A DNA stretch of 64,000 nucleotides from Sphingomonas abaci (GTDB lineage: Bacteria > Pseudomonadota > Alphaproteobacteria > Sphingomonadales > Sphingomonadaceae): positions 1 through 64,000 of the forward strand of contig NZ_JACHNY010000001.1 of the NCBI RefSeq assembly GCF_014199625.1, given 5' to 3'. The number at the start of each line of letters is the position of its first letter. The first letter of the stretch is position 1. Positions 50,618 through 59,646 of the stretch are shown here, piece after piece. Below the pieces are notes generated by a model. The model worked only from the letters and a program-made list of their open reading frames with translations, had not been told where the DNA came from and searched no databases. Made by a program: the position numbers and the translations under genes.

Positions 50618-51322
50618 ATGACCGCCACGATCGCGCTGGTCGATGACGACCGGAACATCCTGACCTCGGTGTCGATCGCCCTCCAGGCCGAGGGGTTCCT
50701 GACCCGCGTCTATGCCGATGGCGAGGCGGCGTTGAAGGCGCTGGTCGACAATCCCCCCGACCTCGCCGTGCTCGACGTGAAGATGCCGAAGATGGACGGG
50801 CTGGAGCTGTTGCGCCGGTTGCGCGCGCAGCGCCAGACGCCGGTCATCTTCCTCACGTCCAAGGACGACGAGCTGGACGAGGCGATGGGGCTGGCGATGG
50901 GCGCGGACGATTACATCGCCAAACCCTTCTCGCAGCGGCTGCTGATCGCCCGCATCCGCGCGATCCTGCGTCGCACCGAGGCGAGCAGCGCGCCGCGCGA
51001 GGGCGAGACCGCCCCCGCCCCGGTGTTGGAGCGCGGCCGACTGACCATGGACCCGGCGCGCCACCGCACGCTATGGGCCGGCGAACCGGTGACGCTGACC
51101 GTCACCGAATTCCTGATCCTCGAGACGCTGGCGCAGCGGCCCGGCATCGTGAAGACGCGCAACCAGCTGATGGACGCGGCCTATCAAGACGACATCTATG
51201 TCGTCGATCGGACGATCGACAGCCACATCAAGCGCGTCCGCCGCAAGTTCCGCGCGGTAGACCCACAATTCGATGCCATCGAGACGCTCTATGGCGCCGG
51301 CTATCGCTTTTCCGAGGAATGA
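50618..51322 (+). CDS. chvI: Response regulator ChvI (OmpR family)
   Basis: A 234-residue regulator: receiver domain with LVDDD, phospho-acceptor Asp 53 ([11 protein letters not shown]), Thr in FLTSK and Lys in DDYIAKPF; then a winged-helix DNA-binding domain ([37 protein letters not shown]). Sequence and operon position identify ChvI, which in alphaproteobacteria controls acid, envelope and exopolysaccharide responses. First gene of a six-gene operon leading to ptsH; chvG overlaps its 3' end. Confidence 0.93.
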   Translation: MTATIALVDDDRNILTSVSIALQAEGFLTRVYADGEAALKALVDNPPDLAVLDVKMPKMDGLELLRRLRAQRQTPVIFLTSKDDELDEAMGLAMGADDYIAKPFSQRLLIARIRAILRRTEASSAPREGETAPAPVLERGRLTMDPARHRTLWAGEPVTLTVTEFLILETLAQRPGIVKTRNQLMDAAYQDDIYVVDRTIDSHIKRVRRKFRAVDPQFDAIETLYGAGYRFSEE

Positions 51323-52871
51323 CGGCGAGGACGCCCGCGACCTGGCGCTGAGCTGGTCCGGGCAGATTTCGCTCACCCAGCGCATCCTGCTGGTCAACCT
51401 GCTGGCGCTGGCGCTGCTGGCGGGCGGGTTCTTCTATCTGGACTCCTATCGCAGCCGCATCGTCGACAGCCGGATCGAACAGGCCACGCGGGAAGCGCGG
51501 TTGGTGGCGGAGGCGATCGGCGCCAGCAACCCGGACGGGCGGGTGGCGCTAGTCCGGCGGCTGGCCCGCGATACCGGCGCGCGGCTGCGGCTGCTGGGGC
51601 CGGGCGGCGTGACGCTCGACAGCCGTGCGCTCGGCGTCCGCAACTTCACCCTTCAGGACCCGGATCGCGAGGGTTGGGACCAGCGCATCGCGCGCTTCCT
51701 GGACGGCGCGATCGACACCGTCGTCTCCGCGCAGCGTCCGCCCCTCTATCGCGACCGCACCGATCCCGCCGGCTGGCCGGAGGTCGTCGCGGCGCGGACC
51801 GGGCGGGTCGCCGCCACGGTCTGGCGCGCGCCCGACCGCACGCCCGTCATCACCGCCGCCGCGCCGCTGCCCGGCGGCGAGGTGGTGATGACCGCGAACA
51901 ATGCGCGCGGCATCACCCGCACGGTGCGGATCGAACGCTACCGACTGGGCGTGGTCCTGCTCGGCGTCACCATCTTCTCGGTGCTGCTGTCGCTGTTCCT
52001 GGCCCGCACCATCGTCCGGCCGCTGCGCCGGCTGGCGCGGGCGGCGGTGCGGGTGCGGCGGGGGCGGGCGCGCGAAGTGGTGGTGCCGCGCCTGCCGTCG
52101 CGCCGGGACGAGCTGGGGATGCTGGCACGCGCGCTGTCCGACATGAGCCTGGCCCTGCGCGCCCGGATCGATGCCACCGAAAGCTTCGCCGCCGACGTCA
52201 CCCACGAGCTGAAGAACCCGCTCGCGTCGCTGCGGTCGGCGGTCGACGGGCTGGGCCGCGTGTCGGACCCGGCGCTCCAGGCGCAGCTGATCGCGATCGT
52301 GCGCGACGACGTGATGCGCCTCGACCGGCTCATCACCGACATCTCGGATGCCTCGCGCCTCGACGCGCAGCTCAGCCGGGCGCAGTTCGAACCGGTCGAC
52401 CTCGCCGCGCTGCTCGACGCGCTGGTCATGCAGCGCGAGGAGCGCGGGATCGAGCGCGACATCCGACTGGACCTGATCGAGGAGGGCGCGGCGATGCTGG
52501 TGCCCGGCGAAGGCGCGCGGCTGGAACGGGTGTTCGAGAACCTGATCGACAACGCCCTGTCCTTCTCGCCCGATGGCGGCATCGTCACCATCCTGCTCCA
52601 TGCCGACGATGGCGAGCGGATCGTCGCGGTCGAGGATGAGGGGCCCGGCGTCCCCGCCGACAAGCGCGAGACGATCTTCCACCGATTCCATTCGATCCGG
52701 CCGGAGGGCGAGGCGTTCGGCCGCCATTCCGGACTGGGCTTGGCCATTGCCCGCACCATCGTCGACGGCCATGGCGGCCAGATCACGGTCGAGCACCGGG
52801 CGGACGGGCGGACCGGCGCGCGCTTCGTCGTCCGCCTGCCCGCCGCCGCGCCGATGACCGAGGACGCGTGA
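51291..52871 (+). CDS. chvG: Sensor histidine kinase ChvG
   Basis: Inner-membrane kinase partner of ChvI, about 526 residues. A first transmembrane helix ([17 protein letters not shown]), a periplasmic sensor of about 180 residues, a second helix ([19 protein letters not shown]), a HAMP linker, the H box with the phospho-His in [18 protein letters not shown], and ATPase motifs [21 protein letters not shown] and HSGLGLAIA. The start is uncertain: ATGs at 51273 and 51291 both lie inside chvI, and no later ATG precedes the first helix. It overlaps hprK by 1 bp. Confidence 0.9.
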   Translation: MAPAIAFPRNDGEDARDLALSWSGQISLTQRILLVNLLALALLAGGFFYLDSYRSRIVDSRIEQATREARLVAEAIGASNPDGRVALVRRLARDTGARLRLLGPGGVTLDSRALGVRNFTLQDPDREGWDQRIARFLDGAIDTVVSAQRPPLYRDRTDPAGWPEVVAARTGRVAATVWRAPDRTPVITAAAPLPGGEVVMTANNARGITRTVRIERYRLGVVLLGVTIFSVLLSLFLARTIVRPLRRLARAAVRVRRGRAREVVVPRLPSRRDELGMLARALSDMSLALRARIDATESFAADVTHELKNPLASLRSAVDGLGRVSDPALQAQLIAIVRDDVMRLDRLITDISDASRLDAQLSRAQFEPVDLAALLDALVMQREERGIERDIRLDLIEEGAAMLVPGEGARLERVFENLIDNALSFSPDGGIVTILLHADDGERIVAVEDEGPGVPADKRETIFHRFHSIRPEGEAFGRHSGLGLAIARTIVDGHGGQITVEHRADGRTGARFVVRLPAAAPMTEDA

Positions 52872-53299
52872 TGGCGGACACAGGGTCGACCACGATCCAC
52901 GCGACCTGCGTCGCGATCCGCGGCCGCGCCGTGCTGATTTCCGGTCCGTCGGGCTCGGGCAAATCCGACCTGGCGCTGCGGCTGATCGACCGCGGCGCGG
53001 TGCTGGTCAGCGATGACTATACAATCCTGACCCGGACCGGCGACGAATTGTGCGCCACGCCGCCCGCCACTATCGCGGGACAAATGGAAGTACGCGGGAT
53101 CGGTGTCATCGCCCGGCCCTATATGACCGATATCCCGGTCGCGCTGATCGTCCGTATCGATGCGGAGGTGCCGCGCATGCCCGACGACCGACGCCATGCC
53201 ATCCTCGGTGTGGCGATCCGCGAGATCGCCCTCGCCCCCTTCCCCGCCGCCACGCCGATCAAGATCGAGCTGGCCCTGGAACAGGCCCCCCTGCCATGA
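52871..53299 (+). CDS. hprK: HPr kinase/phosphorylase, short alphaproteobacterial form
   Basis: Phosphorylates HPr on Ser. At 142 residues it lacks the N-terminal domain of Firmicute HprK but keeps the kinase core: Walker A GPSGSGKS (25-32), VSDDYT, and the signature EVRGIGVI (73-80). It shares overlaps with chvG (1 bp) and rapZ (4 bp). In alphaproteobacteria this kinase ties the regulatory phosphotransferase system to the ChvG/ChvI pair. Confidence 0.93.
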   Translation: MADTGSTTIHATCVAIRGRAVLISGPSGSGKSDLALRLIDRGAVLVSDDYTILTRTGDELCATPPATIAGQMEVRGIGVIARPYMTDIPVALIVRIDAEVPRMPDDRRHAILGVAIREIALAPFPAATPIKIELALEQAPLP

Positions 53300-54207
53300 C
53301 CGCCAACATCCTCTTCGTCACCGGCCTGTCCGGCGCCGGTAAGTCGACCGTGCTCAAGACGCTGGAAGATCTAGGGTGGGAGGTGGTCGACAACCTTCCC
53401 CTGGTGCTGCTCGACCGGCTGCTCGAAGCGCCCGCCGCACCGACCGGATCGGGCGGCCGCGACCAGCCGCTGGCAGTCGGCATCGGCGCGCGCACCCGCG
53501 ACTTCGATCCGGAGCGGATCGTCGAGGGGATCGAGCGGCTGCAACGACAGCGCGGCGCGCAGGTCGAGCTGCTGTTCCTCGATTGCACCGGCGCGGAGCT
53601 GGAGCGACGCTATGCCGAGACGCGCCACCGCCACCCGCTGGCGCTCGACCGGCCGGCGCGCGACGGCATCGCCCGCGAGCGCGAGCTGCTCGCGCCGTTG
53701 CGGGCCGCCGCCGGTCGGCTGATCGACACCAGCACGCTCAACAGCAGCGAGCTCGCCGCGCAGATCCGCACCGGCTTCGCAGGGCCGGCCACCGAGCCGG
53801 TGCTGACCGTCACCTCCTTCGGCTTCGCGCGCGGGCTGCCGCGCAATGCCGACCTGGTGTTCGACATGCGTTTCCTGCGCAATCCGCACTGGGTGCCCGC
53901 GTTGAAGCCGGGCACCGGGCTGGACGCGGATGTCGCCGCCTATGTTGCCGAGGACCCCTGTTACGAACCGGCGGTGTCGCGGATCGAGGACCTGCTCGCG
54001 CTGTTGCTGCCACGCTACCGGGCCGAAGGAAAATCCTATGTCACCGTGGCGATAGGGTGTACCGGAGGGAGACATCGGTCCGTGCATGTCGCCGAACGGA
54101 TCGGCCGGTTCTTGCACGATCGCGGTTTTTCGCCCACGGTGACGCATCGCGATTTGGGCACCCGGCCGCAGGATCCACTGGAAGGACTGCCGACGAGTCC
54201 CGCATGA
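53296..54207 (+). CDS. rapZ: RNase adapter RapZ / YvcJ-type nucleotide-binding protein
   Basis: A 303-residue P-loop protein with Walker A GLSGAGKS (10-17), LGWEVVDNLP as the conserved follow-on, SFGFARGLPRNADLVFDMRFL and the C-terminal GCTGGRHRSV that binds a glucosamine-6-phosphate-type ligand in E. coli RapZ. In E. coli it directs RNase E to the GlmZ small RNA; whether that applies here is unknown. Coupled to hprK (ATGA). Confidence 0.93.
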   Translation: MTANILFVTGLSGAGKSTVLKTLEDLGWEVVDNLPLVLLDRLLEAPAAPTGSGGRDQPLAVGIGARTRDFDPERIVEGIERLQRQRGAQVELLFLDCTGAELERRYAETRHRHPLALDRPARDGIARERELLAPLRAAAGRLIDTSTLNSSELAAQIRTGFAGPATEPVLTVTSFGFARGLPRNADLVFDMRFLRNPHWVPALKPGTGLDADVAAYVAEDPCYEPAVSRIEDLLALLLPRYRAEGKSYVTVAIGCTGGRHRSVHVAERIGRFLHDRGFSPTVTHRDLGTRPQDPLEGLPTSPA

Positions 54208-54223
54208 GGTACGTGTCCGCTTT

Positions 54224-54631
54224 ATGATCGGCTTGGTTCTGGTAACGCACGGGCATCTGGCCGATGAATTCGTGACCGCGATGATCCATGTCGTCGGCCC
54301 GCAGGAGCGAGTCGCGACGATCGCGATCGGTCCGGAGGACGATATGGAGGGCCGGCGCGCGGATATCGCCGCGGCGATCCAGTCGGTCGATATCGGGCGC
54401 GGCGTGATCGTGCTGACCGACCTGTTCGGCGGCACGCCGTCCAACCTGGCGATCAGCCTGATGGAGCGCGGCCGGGTCGAGGTGATCGCGGGCATGAACC
54501 TGCCGATGCTGATCCGCCTGGGATCGGCGCGCAAGTCGATGAAGGTGGTCGACGCGGTCGCGGCCGCGCGCGAGGCCGGTCGCAAATATATCTCGGTCGC
54601 CTCCGAGGTGCTGGGCGAGGCGGCGGCATGA
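54224..54631 (+). CDS. PTS EIIA component, mannose type
   Basis: A 135-residue EIIA-Man-like protein with the phospho-His 9 in VTHGHLADEF and DLFGGTPSNLAISL, the family's conserved loop. No EIIB, EIIC or EIID gene is present, so this is a regulatory, not transport, PTS branch (as for the ManX/EIIA-Man of other alphaproteobacteria). It follows rapZ by 16 bp and overlaps ptsH by 4 bp. Confidence 0.92.
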   Translation: MIGLVLVTHGHLADEFVTAMIHVVGPQERVATIAIGPEDDMEGRRADIAAAIQSVDIGRGVIVLTDLFGGTPSNLAISLMERGRVEVIAGMNLPMLIRLGSARKSMKVVDAVAAAREAGRKYISVASEVLGEAAA

Positions 54632-54897
54632 CGGTCCGCCGGACGGTCAGCATCACCAATCGCCGCGGCCTCCACGCCCGCGCCTCCGCCAAGTTCGTCA
54701 CCCTCGCCTCGACCCAGCCCTGCGAGGTGCAGGTCGAGAAGGATTCGTCCAGCGTCACCGGCACCTCGATCATGGGCCTGATGATGCTGGGCGCCGCCAA
54801 GGGCGATTCGATCACGATCAGCGCCAGCGGCGACGGCGCGGAGGCGGCGGTCGAGGCGCTGGTCGCGTTGGTCGAGGGCAAGTTCGGCGAGGATTGA
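54628..54897 (+). CDS. ptsH: HPr phosphocarrier protein
   Basis: An 89-residue HPr. GLHARASAKFV carries His 16, phosphorylated by EI, and TSIMGLMMLG carries Ser 47, the target of HprK. It closes the chvI-chvG-hprK-rapZ-EIIA-ptsH operon; EI (ptsP or ptsI) is not in the window. Together these proteins form a regulatory phosphorelay expected to report carbon and nitrogen state. Confidence 0.95.
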   Translation: MTVRRTVSITNRRGLHARASAKFVTLASTQPCEVQVEKDSSSVTGTSIMGLMMLGAAKGDSITISASGDGAEAAVEALVALVEGKFGED

Positions 54898-55371
54898 GGG
54901 CGCTTCGCATCCACCCGGGATGGTTGCGATCGCCTCCGGATCATCCGAAGCGTCAAAATGATCCGGCGACGGCGAGACCTGTGTAGAACCCACCATCCCG
55001 GCCTGGTCTAGGCCAGGTCGCCGCGACAGTTCGCACGGATATAGCGGTGACGAGTGGGGCGCTCGCCTTTGCCGACATAATCTGGTGCCCCTTCCCTGCG
55101 CCCCGATCGGCCTGCCGGTGGCGCAGAGACTTCCTCCCATTCGCACCGGCCGCACGGGGCTGTTCGATCCTGCTCGCACGTCCCGCGGGGCCGGTCCCGC
55201 CGCGGCGCGACCCGAATGCCAGTGCCGCACGGCCGGCGGAACCGACGCGACTATTAAAACCACCCTAACAGCTATCGCACCCGATCTGACTTTTTCAGAA
55301 CGGATTAACGGAATCACGCCACCCTTGCGCAAGCTGCCGAGCGATCGGTTCAAGACCAGGGGTGGATCATC
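54898..55371. other. Non-coding 474-bp gap with a 9-bp inverted repeat
   Basis: The gap between ptsH and the pilus locus has no convincing gene. CCGGATCAT (54936-54944) and ATGATCCGG (54958-54966) are perfect 9-bp arms with a 13-bp spacer, placed 39 bp after ptsH: terminator or operator. A smaller dyad, CCTGG-N6-CCAGG, lies at 55002-55017. The stretch 55250-55315 is clearly less GC-rich (runs such as ATTAAAACC and TTTTTC) and is the likely promoter region for the pilus operon. Confidence 0.55.
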
Positions 55372-55938
55372 ATGCTGCGTACGGGAAGAGCGACCGCGAA
55401 ACGGGTGGCGGTGCTGTTGGGGTGCACGATCTGGACCGTGACGGCGGCGACGCCAGCGTCCGCGTCGACGCAAGGCACGCTGGGCGCGACATCGACGGGC
55501 AGCATCTCGATCTCGGTCAGCGTCGCCAACCGCGCGCAGATCACCGGCCTGTCGGACGTGACCTTCACCAATATCGATCCCGCCACGGCGGCGTCCGCCG
55601 CGCAGAACAATTGCGTGTGGAGCAACACCGCGACCAGGGGCTATAGCATCACCGCCACCGGCAGCGGGACGAGCGGCGCGTTCACGCTGGCGAACGGGGC
55701 CTCGACCGTCCCCTATTCGGTGCAGTGGAGCCAGACATCGGGCCAGAGCACGGGCACGGCCCTGACGCCCGGGACGGCGCTGACCGGCCTGGCGACGACC
55801 GCAGCCAACTCGACGTGCAGCACCAGCCCGTCGACGACATCCAGCCTGATCGTCACGATCTCGGCGCCCAGCCTGCAATCGATGGTGTCGGCAACGACCT
55901 ATACCGGTTCGCTGACGCTGCTCGTCACGCCGCAATAA
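55372..55938 (+). CDS. Pilin-like secreted subunit 1
   Basis: A 188-residue exported protein. The signal peptide (basic start, hydrophobic VAVLLGCTIWTVTAATPASA) ends near residue 32. The mature part is Ser/Thr/Gly-rich and beta-strand-like with a Cys 81/Cys 149 pair. It shares a block with the next gene product (SGAFTLANG, VPYSVQWSQTSGQS against GGAFTLSNG, LPYEVQWSASSGQT), so the two are paralogues. Position before an usher and a chaperone makes them structural pilus subunits. Confidence 0.72.
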   Translation: MLRTGRATAKRVAVLLGCTIWTVTAATPASASTQGTLGATSTGSISISVSVANRAQITGLSDVTFTNIDPATAASAAQNNCVWSNTATRGYSITATGSGTSGAFTLANGASTVPYSVQWSQTSGQSTGTALTPGTALTGLATTAANSTCSTSPSTTSSLIVTISAPSLQSMVSATTYTGSLTLLVTPQ

Positions 55939-55962
55939 GGGCGGAGCGCCGGAGGGAGAGCA

Positions 55963-56439
55963 ATGCTGTCGGTGCGGCCCGCCATGCTGCTGGCGCTCGG
56001 CCTGGCGGGCCCCTTCATGGTGGCGCCGGCGGTCGCGCAGGGCGTGCAGATCTCGAACCTCTCCGATCTCGGCTTCGGCCTCGTGACCGATGTCGCCAGC
56101 GACAAGGTCCGCGCCCAGTCGGTCTGCGCCTTCAGCGGCGTGCTGGGCGGGCGCTACACCGTCACGGCCTCCGGATCGGGGGCCGGCGGCGCATTCACCC
56201 TGTCCAACGGCTCCGCCACCCTACCCTATGAGGTCCAGTGGAGCGCCTCGTCCGGGCAGACATCCGGCACCAACCTGATCGCCGGCAGTCCGCTTGCCGG
56301 GCAGACGATGCTGCTGAGTTGCCCGGTGCTGCAATCGACCAACGCCAGCCTGATCGTCATTTTGCGCGGCACCGCGCTGAGCGCAGCGCGGTCGGGCAGC
56401 TATGGCGGCACGCTGACCATCATCCTGTCGGCCAATTGA
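55963..56439 (+). CDS. Pilin-like secreted subunit 2
   Basis: A 158-residue paralogue of subunit 1. Signal peptide at residues 1-26 (ends PAVAQ), then a beta-rich mature domain of about 130 residues with a Cys 55/Cys 120 pair. It is shorter than subunit 1 at the N-terminal end of the mature domain. GGAGGGAGAGC precedes the ATG. One of the pair may be the shaft and the other a tip or adaptor; which is which cannot be told. Confidence 0.72.
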   Translation: MLSVRPAMLLALGLAGPFMVAPAVAQGVQISNLSDLGFGLVTDVASDKVRAQSVCAFSGVLGGRYTVTASGSGAGGAFTLSNGSATLPYEVQWSASSGQTSGTNLIAGSPLAGQTMLLSCPVLQSTNASLIVILRGTALSAARSGSYGGTLTIILSAN

Positions 56440-56440
56440 C

Positions 56441-58921
56441 GTGCATGCCGCGCTGGCCCCCGCCGCATTGGCGTTGCTCGCCCCACCCGGCGATGTGGTT
56501 AACGCCGTCGACGCCACGCCCGTCGCGGCCGCGCCTGCATCGGCGGTGACGGCCGGGATGCCCGCCGAATTCGTCGACCTGGATCGCAAGCGGATCGCCG
56601 TCCTCGATGTCTTCTTCGGCGACCGGCGCATCGGCCAGTTCGAAGTCGAAGCCGATCCGTCCGCGCTGCGTTTCCTGCATCCCGACGCGGTCGCCGCGGC
56701 CATCCCCGATCTGCTCGATCGCCAGAGCGTCGCGATCGCGCTGGGCGGGACGCTGCCCGCGCACGCGGCTCGTCCGTGTGCATCCCCGGCGGCGGCTTGC
56801 GACCGGCCGCCGCCGCCGGGAATCGCCTCCATCGTCTACGATCCGGCGCGGTTTCGGATCGACCTCCAGGTCAACCCGCGCCTGCTGCGCGTCCGCGACG
56901 GCGGCGGCGCGGAGTTCCTCGCGCCGCCCGCGCCGGCGCTCACCGCCGTCGACACGCTGGGCCTCGCCATCGCGGGCGGCAGCGGCCAGCCCCGCGCCTA
57001 TACCCTGCGCAACCGCCTGGTCGCCGGGTTCGGACAGGCGCGCCTCGTCGCGGAGATGGCGACCTCCACCTTTCGTGGGCTGGATCTCGACACGCTGGCG
57101 GCGCAGGTCGACCGGCCCGGCCGCCGCTATGCCGCCGGCCTCTTCTACGCGCCCGGCACCGATCTGGTCGGGCGCCGCCGGATCGTCGGCCTGGGGGTCG
57201 GGTCGCAATTCGACACGCGCGTCGACCGTGCATCAATGACCGGCACGCCGCTGATCCTCTTCCTCGACCGGCGCGCGCAGGTTGACACCTATGTCCAGGG
57301 CCGGCTGGTCGGCTCGCAGGCGCTGGAGAGCGGCAACCAGAGGCTCGACACGACCAACCTGCCCGACGGCTCGTACATGATCGAGCTGCACATCCGCGAC
57401 GCGGGCGGTGCCCGGCGAGTCGAGCGGCGCTTCTTCACCAAGAACCCCACGCTCGCGCCGGTGGGCGGTCACCGCTTTCATGCCGAGCTCGGCTGGCTCG
57501 CGACGGCGCGGCAGGGCGTGCCGGTCATGATCACACCGACGCCGATCCTGAATGTCGGGCTGGCCGGCCGCCGGGGCCCGCACCTGGCCTGGGACGCCGC
57601 GACGATCGCCACCGATCGCAAGATCCTGGCGGAGGTCGGTGCGACGCTCGTCACGTCGGTCGCCCAGGGGCGCGTCGGCCTGCTCGGCTCGTCGCGCGGC
57701 GATCGCGGCCTTGTGATCCAGCTCAACTCCACCAATGCCGGCTGGCTGAACTACGGCTTCGACCTGCGCCACGTCCGCAGCGCCGACCATCGCGCCATGA
57801 TCCCGGTCGAGGATGACGGCCGCTGGCGGCCCATTGCGGGCGTGGTGACGGGGCCATTCCTCGACCGCAGCGCCAACTACGTCCAGGCGACGGGCAGCGT
57901 GTCGGCCTATCTGGGGCGGGCCCAGCTCGGCCTGTCGGGCTATTACCGCCGCGATCGCGCGGGTCGGCCGAGCTATGCCGTGGGACCCGGCCTACGCTGG
58001 ACCATGCTGGAGCGCGACAGGTTCCGGCTCGGGTGCACGGGCGACTATGCCGCGACCGACCGGGGCGACTCGATCGCGGTCGGGGTGCAGTTCCAGCTGC
58101 TCGGCGCCCGCAGCCAGATCAGCGCCGCGGTCAGGAGCCAGTCGGGCGGCGGCACGGCGTCTCGCGGGATGGAGCAGGCGGTGGAGCTGGGCGCGTCGGT
58201 GCAGCGCGAGGATCGGTCGGGCGGACCGCTCAACGCCGCCGCGCTGGTGCAACATCGACCGGGAGCGACCGTCCTGCAAGCCAGCGCGGATGCGCGCGGC
58301 GCCGCCGGCTATGCCGGCGGCACCCTCGTCCAGCGGTTGGCGGACGGGGCGGACAGCCGGCAATACGGCCTGTCGCTTCAGACGACCCTGGGATGGGGCG
58401 GCGGCCGGCTGCATGTCGGGTCGCGGGAGCAGACCGACAGCGTGATCGCCGTCCAGCTCCGCGGTCCCAAGGGTTCGGCTCGTTTCGAGATCCTGGTCGA
58501 TGATGCGGTGCGCGGTATGCTTCGCCCCGGCGAGCGGGCGGTGATCGCGGTGCAACCCTATCGCCGCTATGCCGTGCGCCTGCGCGCGGTCGGCGACCAG
58601 CTCTGGACGTTCGACACCCGAACCCGGCGGGTCGACATGCATCCGGGCTCCTACACGACACTGGACTGGTCGGTCCGTCCCGTGCTGGCGATGTTCGGGC
58701 GCCTGGTCGATCCGGCCGGTGCGCCGATCCGAAGCGGCGATATCACGACGCACGACGCGATCGCCGCGACCGACGACCACGGCTATTTCCAGATCCAGGC
58801 GCCCGGCGACGCGGTGCTCACCGTCCACGCCGCGGATGGCGCCACCTGCACCGCGACCCTTGACGCGCCCGGCCGGGCCGCGCCTTTTACCGCCCTGGGA
58901 GACGTACCATGCCGACCATGA
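56441..58921 (+). CDS. Outer-membrane usher, CS1/TcfC-like
   Basis: An 826-residue usher that would thread pilins through the outer membrane. It starts at a GTG 1 bp after the previous stop. The first 55 residues hold a weak signal. A TcfC-type E-set region comes before the barrel (LPDGSYMIELHIRDAGGARR, RRFFTKNPTL), the middle shows alternating beta-barrel strands, and the C-terminal part (LVDPAGAPIRSGDI, TDDHGYFQI) resembles the CooC C-terminal domain. This places it in the alternate chaperone pathway, not the classical FimD group. It overlaps the chaperone gene by 13 bp. Confidence 0.83.
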   Translation: MHAALAPAALALLAPPGDVVNAVDATPVAAAPASAVTAGMPAEFVDLDRKRIAVLDVFFGDRRIGQFEVEADPSALRFLHPDAVAAAIPDLLDRQSVAIALGGTLPAHAARPCASPAAACDRPPPPGIASIVYDPARFRIDLQVNPRLLRVRDGGGAEFLAPPAPALTAVDTLGLAIAGGSGQPRAYTLRNRLVAGFGQARLVAEMATSTFRGLDLDTLAAQVDRPGRRYAAGLFYAPGTDLVGRRRIVGLGVGSQFDTRVDRASMTGTPLILFLDRRAQVDTYVQGRLVGSQALESGNQRLDTTNLPDGSYMIELHIRDAGGARRVERRFFTKNPTLAPVGGHRFHAELGWLATARQGVPVMITPTPILNVGLAGRRGPHLAWDAATIATDRKILAEVGATLVTSVAQGRVGLLGSSRGDRGLVIQLNSTNAGWLNYGFDLRHVRSADHRAMIPVEDDGRWRPIAGVVTGPFLDRSANYVQATGSVSAYLGRAQLGLSGYYRRDRAGRPSYAVGPGLRWTMLERDRFRLGCTGDYAATDRGDSIAVGVQFQLLGARSQISAAVRSQSGGGTASRGMEQAVELGASVQREDRSGGPLNAAALVQHRPGATVLQASADARGAAGYAGGTLVQRLADGADSRQYGLSLQTTLGWGGGRLHVGSREQTDSVIAVQLRGPKGSARFEILVDDAVRGMLRPGERAVIAVQPYRRYAVRLRAVGDQLWTFDTRTRRVDMHPGSYTTLDWSVRPVLAMFGRLVDPAGAPIRSGDITTHDAIAATDDHGYFQIQAPGDAVLTVHAADGATCTATLDAPGRAAPFTALGDVPCRP

Positions 58922-59601
58922 CCCGCATCCTACCCGCCCTGGCGCTCGCCGCCCTCGTCGGCGCGACGCCTGCGGCCGCCGGCATCGTGCTCAGCCAGGT
59001 GGTGCTGGATATCCTGCCCGGCTCGGACATCGCGCAGAATGTCGAGATCGCCAATGACGGCGCCGACATCGCCTATGTCGTGGTGGAGCCGGCCGAGATC
59101 CAGGACGCGGGCCGGCCGGGCGAGGCGCGCCGGGCCATCGTCGATCCGGCGGTCGGCGGCCTGCTGGTCACGCCGCAGCGCCTGATCCTGCAACCGGGCG
59201 AGCGCAAGACGATCCGCTTCGCCGCCATCGCCGACCGGGGCCCGAGCGACCGCATCTACCGCGTCACGGTGAAGCCGGTGGCAGGCGCGATCGCCGCGCC
59301 GAGCACGGCCCTGAAGCTGCTGGTCGGATACGACGTGCTGGTGATCGTCCGGCCCGCCGCGCCGGTGGCCAAGGTGGTCGGCGCGCGCGACGGATCGACG
59401 CTCGTGCTGCGCAACGACGGCAACACGAATGTCGAGCTGTTCGAGGGGCAGCAGTGCGACGCCGCAGCGCCGGCGCGCTGCCGCGACCTGCCGTCGCAGC
59501 GGCTCTATGTCGGCCAGCAATGGCGACAGGCGCTGACCGGCACCGGTCCGGTCACCTACCGCGTCGCGGTCGGCAAGACGTCCGCCGTACAGCGCTTCTA
59601 G
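58909..59601 (+). CDS. Periplasmic pilus chaperone
   Basis: A 230-residue chaperone of the alternate (CS1-like) type. Signal peptide at residues 1-24 (ends PAAAG), then a PapD-like immunoglobulin domain: IVLSQVVLDILPGSDIAQNVEI, VTPQRLILQPGERKTIRF, and a second domain ending in the Arg-rich VGQQWRQALT. GGGAG lies 7 bases before the ATG at 58909; an ATG at 58918 overlaps the usher stop. Last gene of the four-gene operon. Confidence 0.83.
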   Translation: MPTMTRILPALALAALVGATPAAAGIVLSQVVLDILPGSDIAQNVEIANDGADIAYVVVEPAEIQDAGRPGEARRAIVDPAVGGLLVTPQRLILQPGERKTIRFAAIADRGPSDRIYRVTVKPVAGAIAAPSTALKLLVGYDVLVIVRPAAPVAKVVGARDGSTLVLRNDGNTNVELFEGQQCDAAAPARCRDLPSQRLYVGQQWRQALTGTGPVTYRVAVGKTSAVQRF

Positions 59602-59646
59602 AGCGAGTTCCCTGGCGGCGGCGGATCGGCCTCCGCAACGTTTCGG

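Noticed and set aside
55047..55441. Small plus-strand frames before the pilus operon
   Set aside because: Pro/Arg-rich, overlapping each other, no ribosome site; the region looks like promoter DNA.
53371..55935. 854-codon minus-strand frame over rapZ to pilin 1
   Set aside because: Antisense shadow across six real genes and a non-coding gap; composition biased, no motif.
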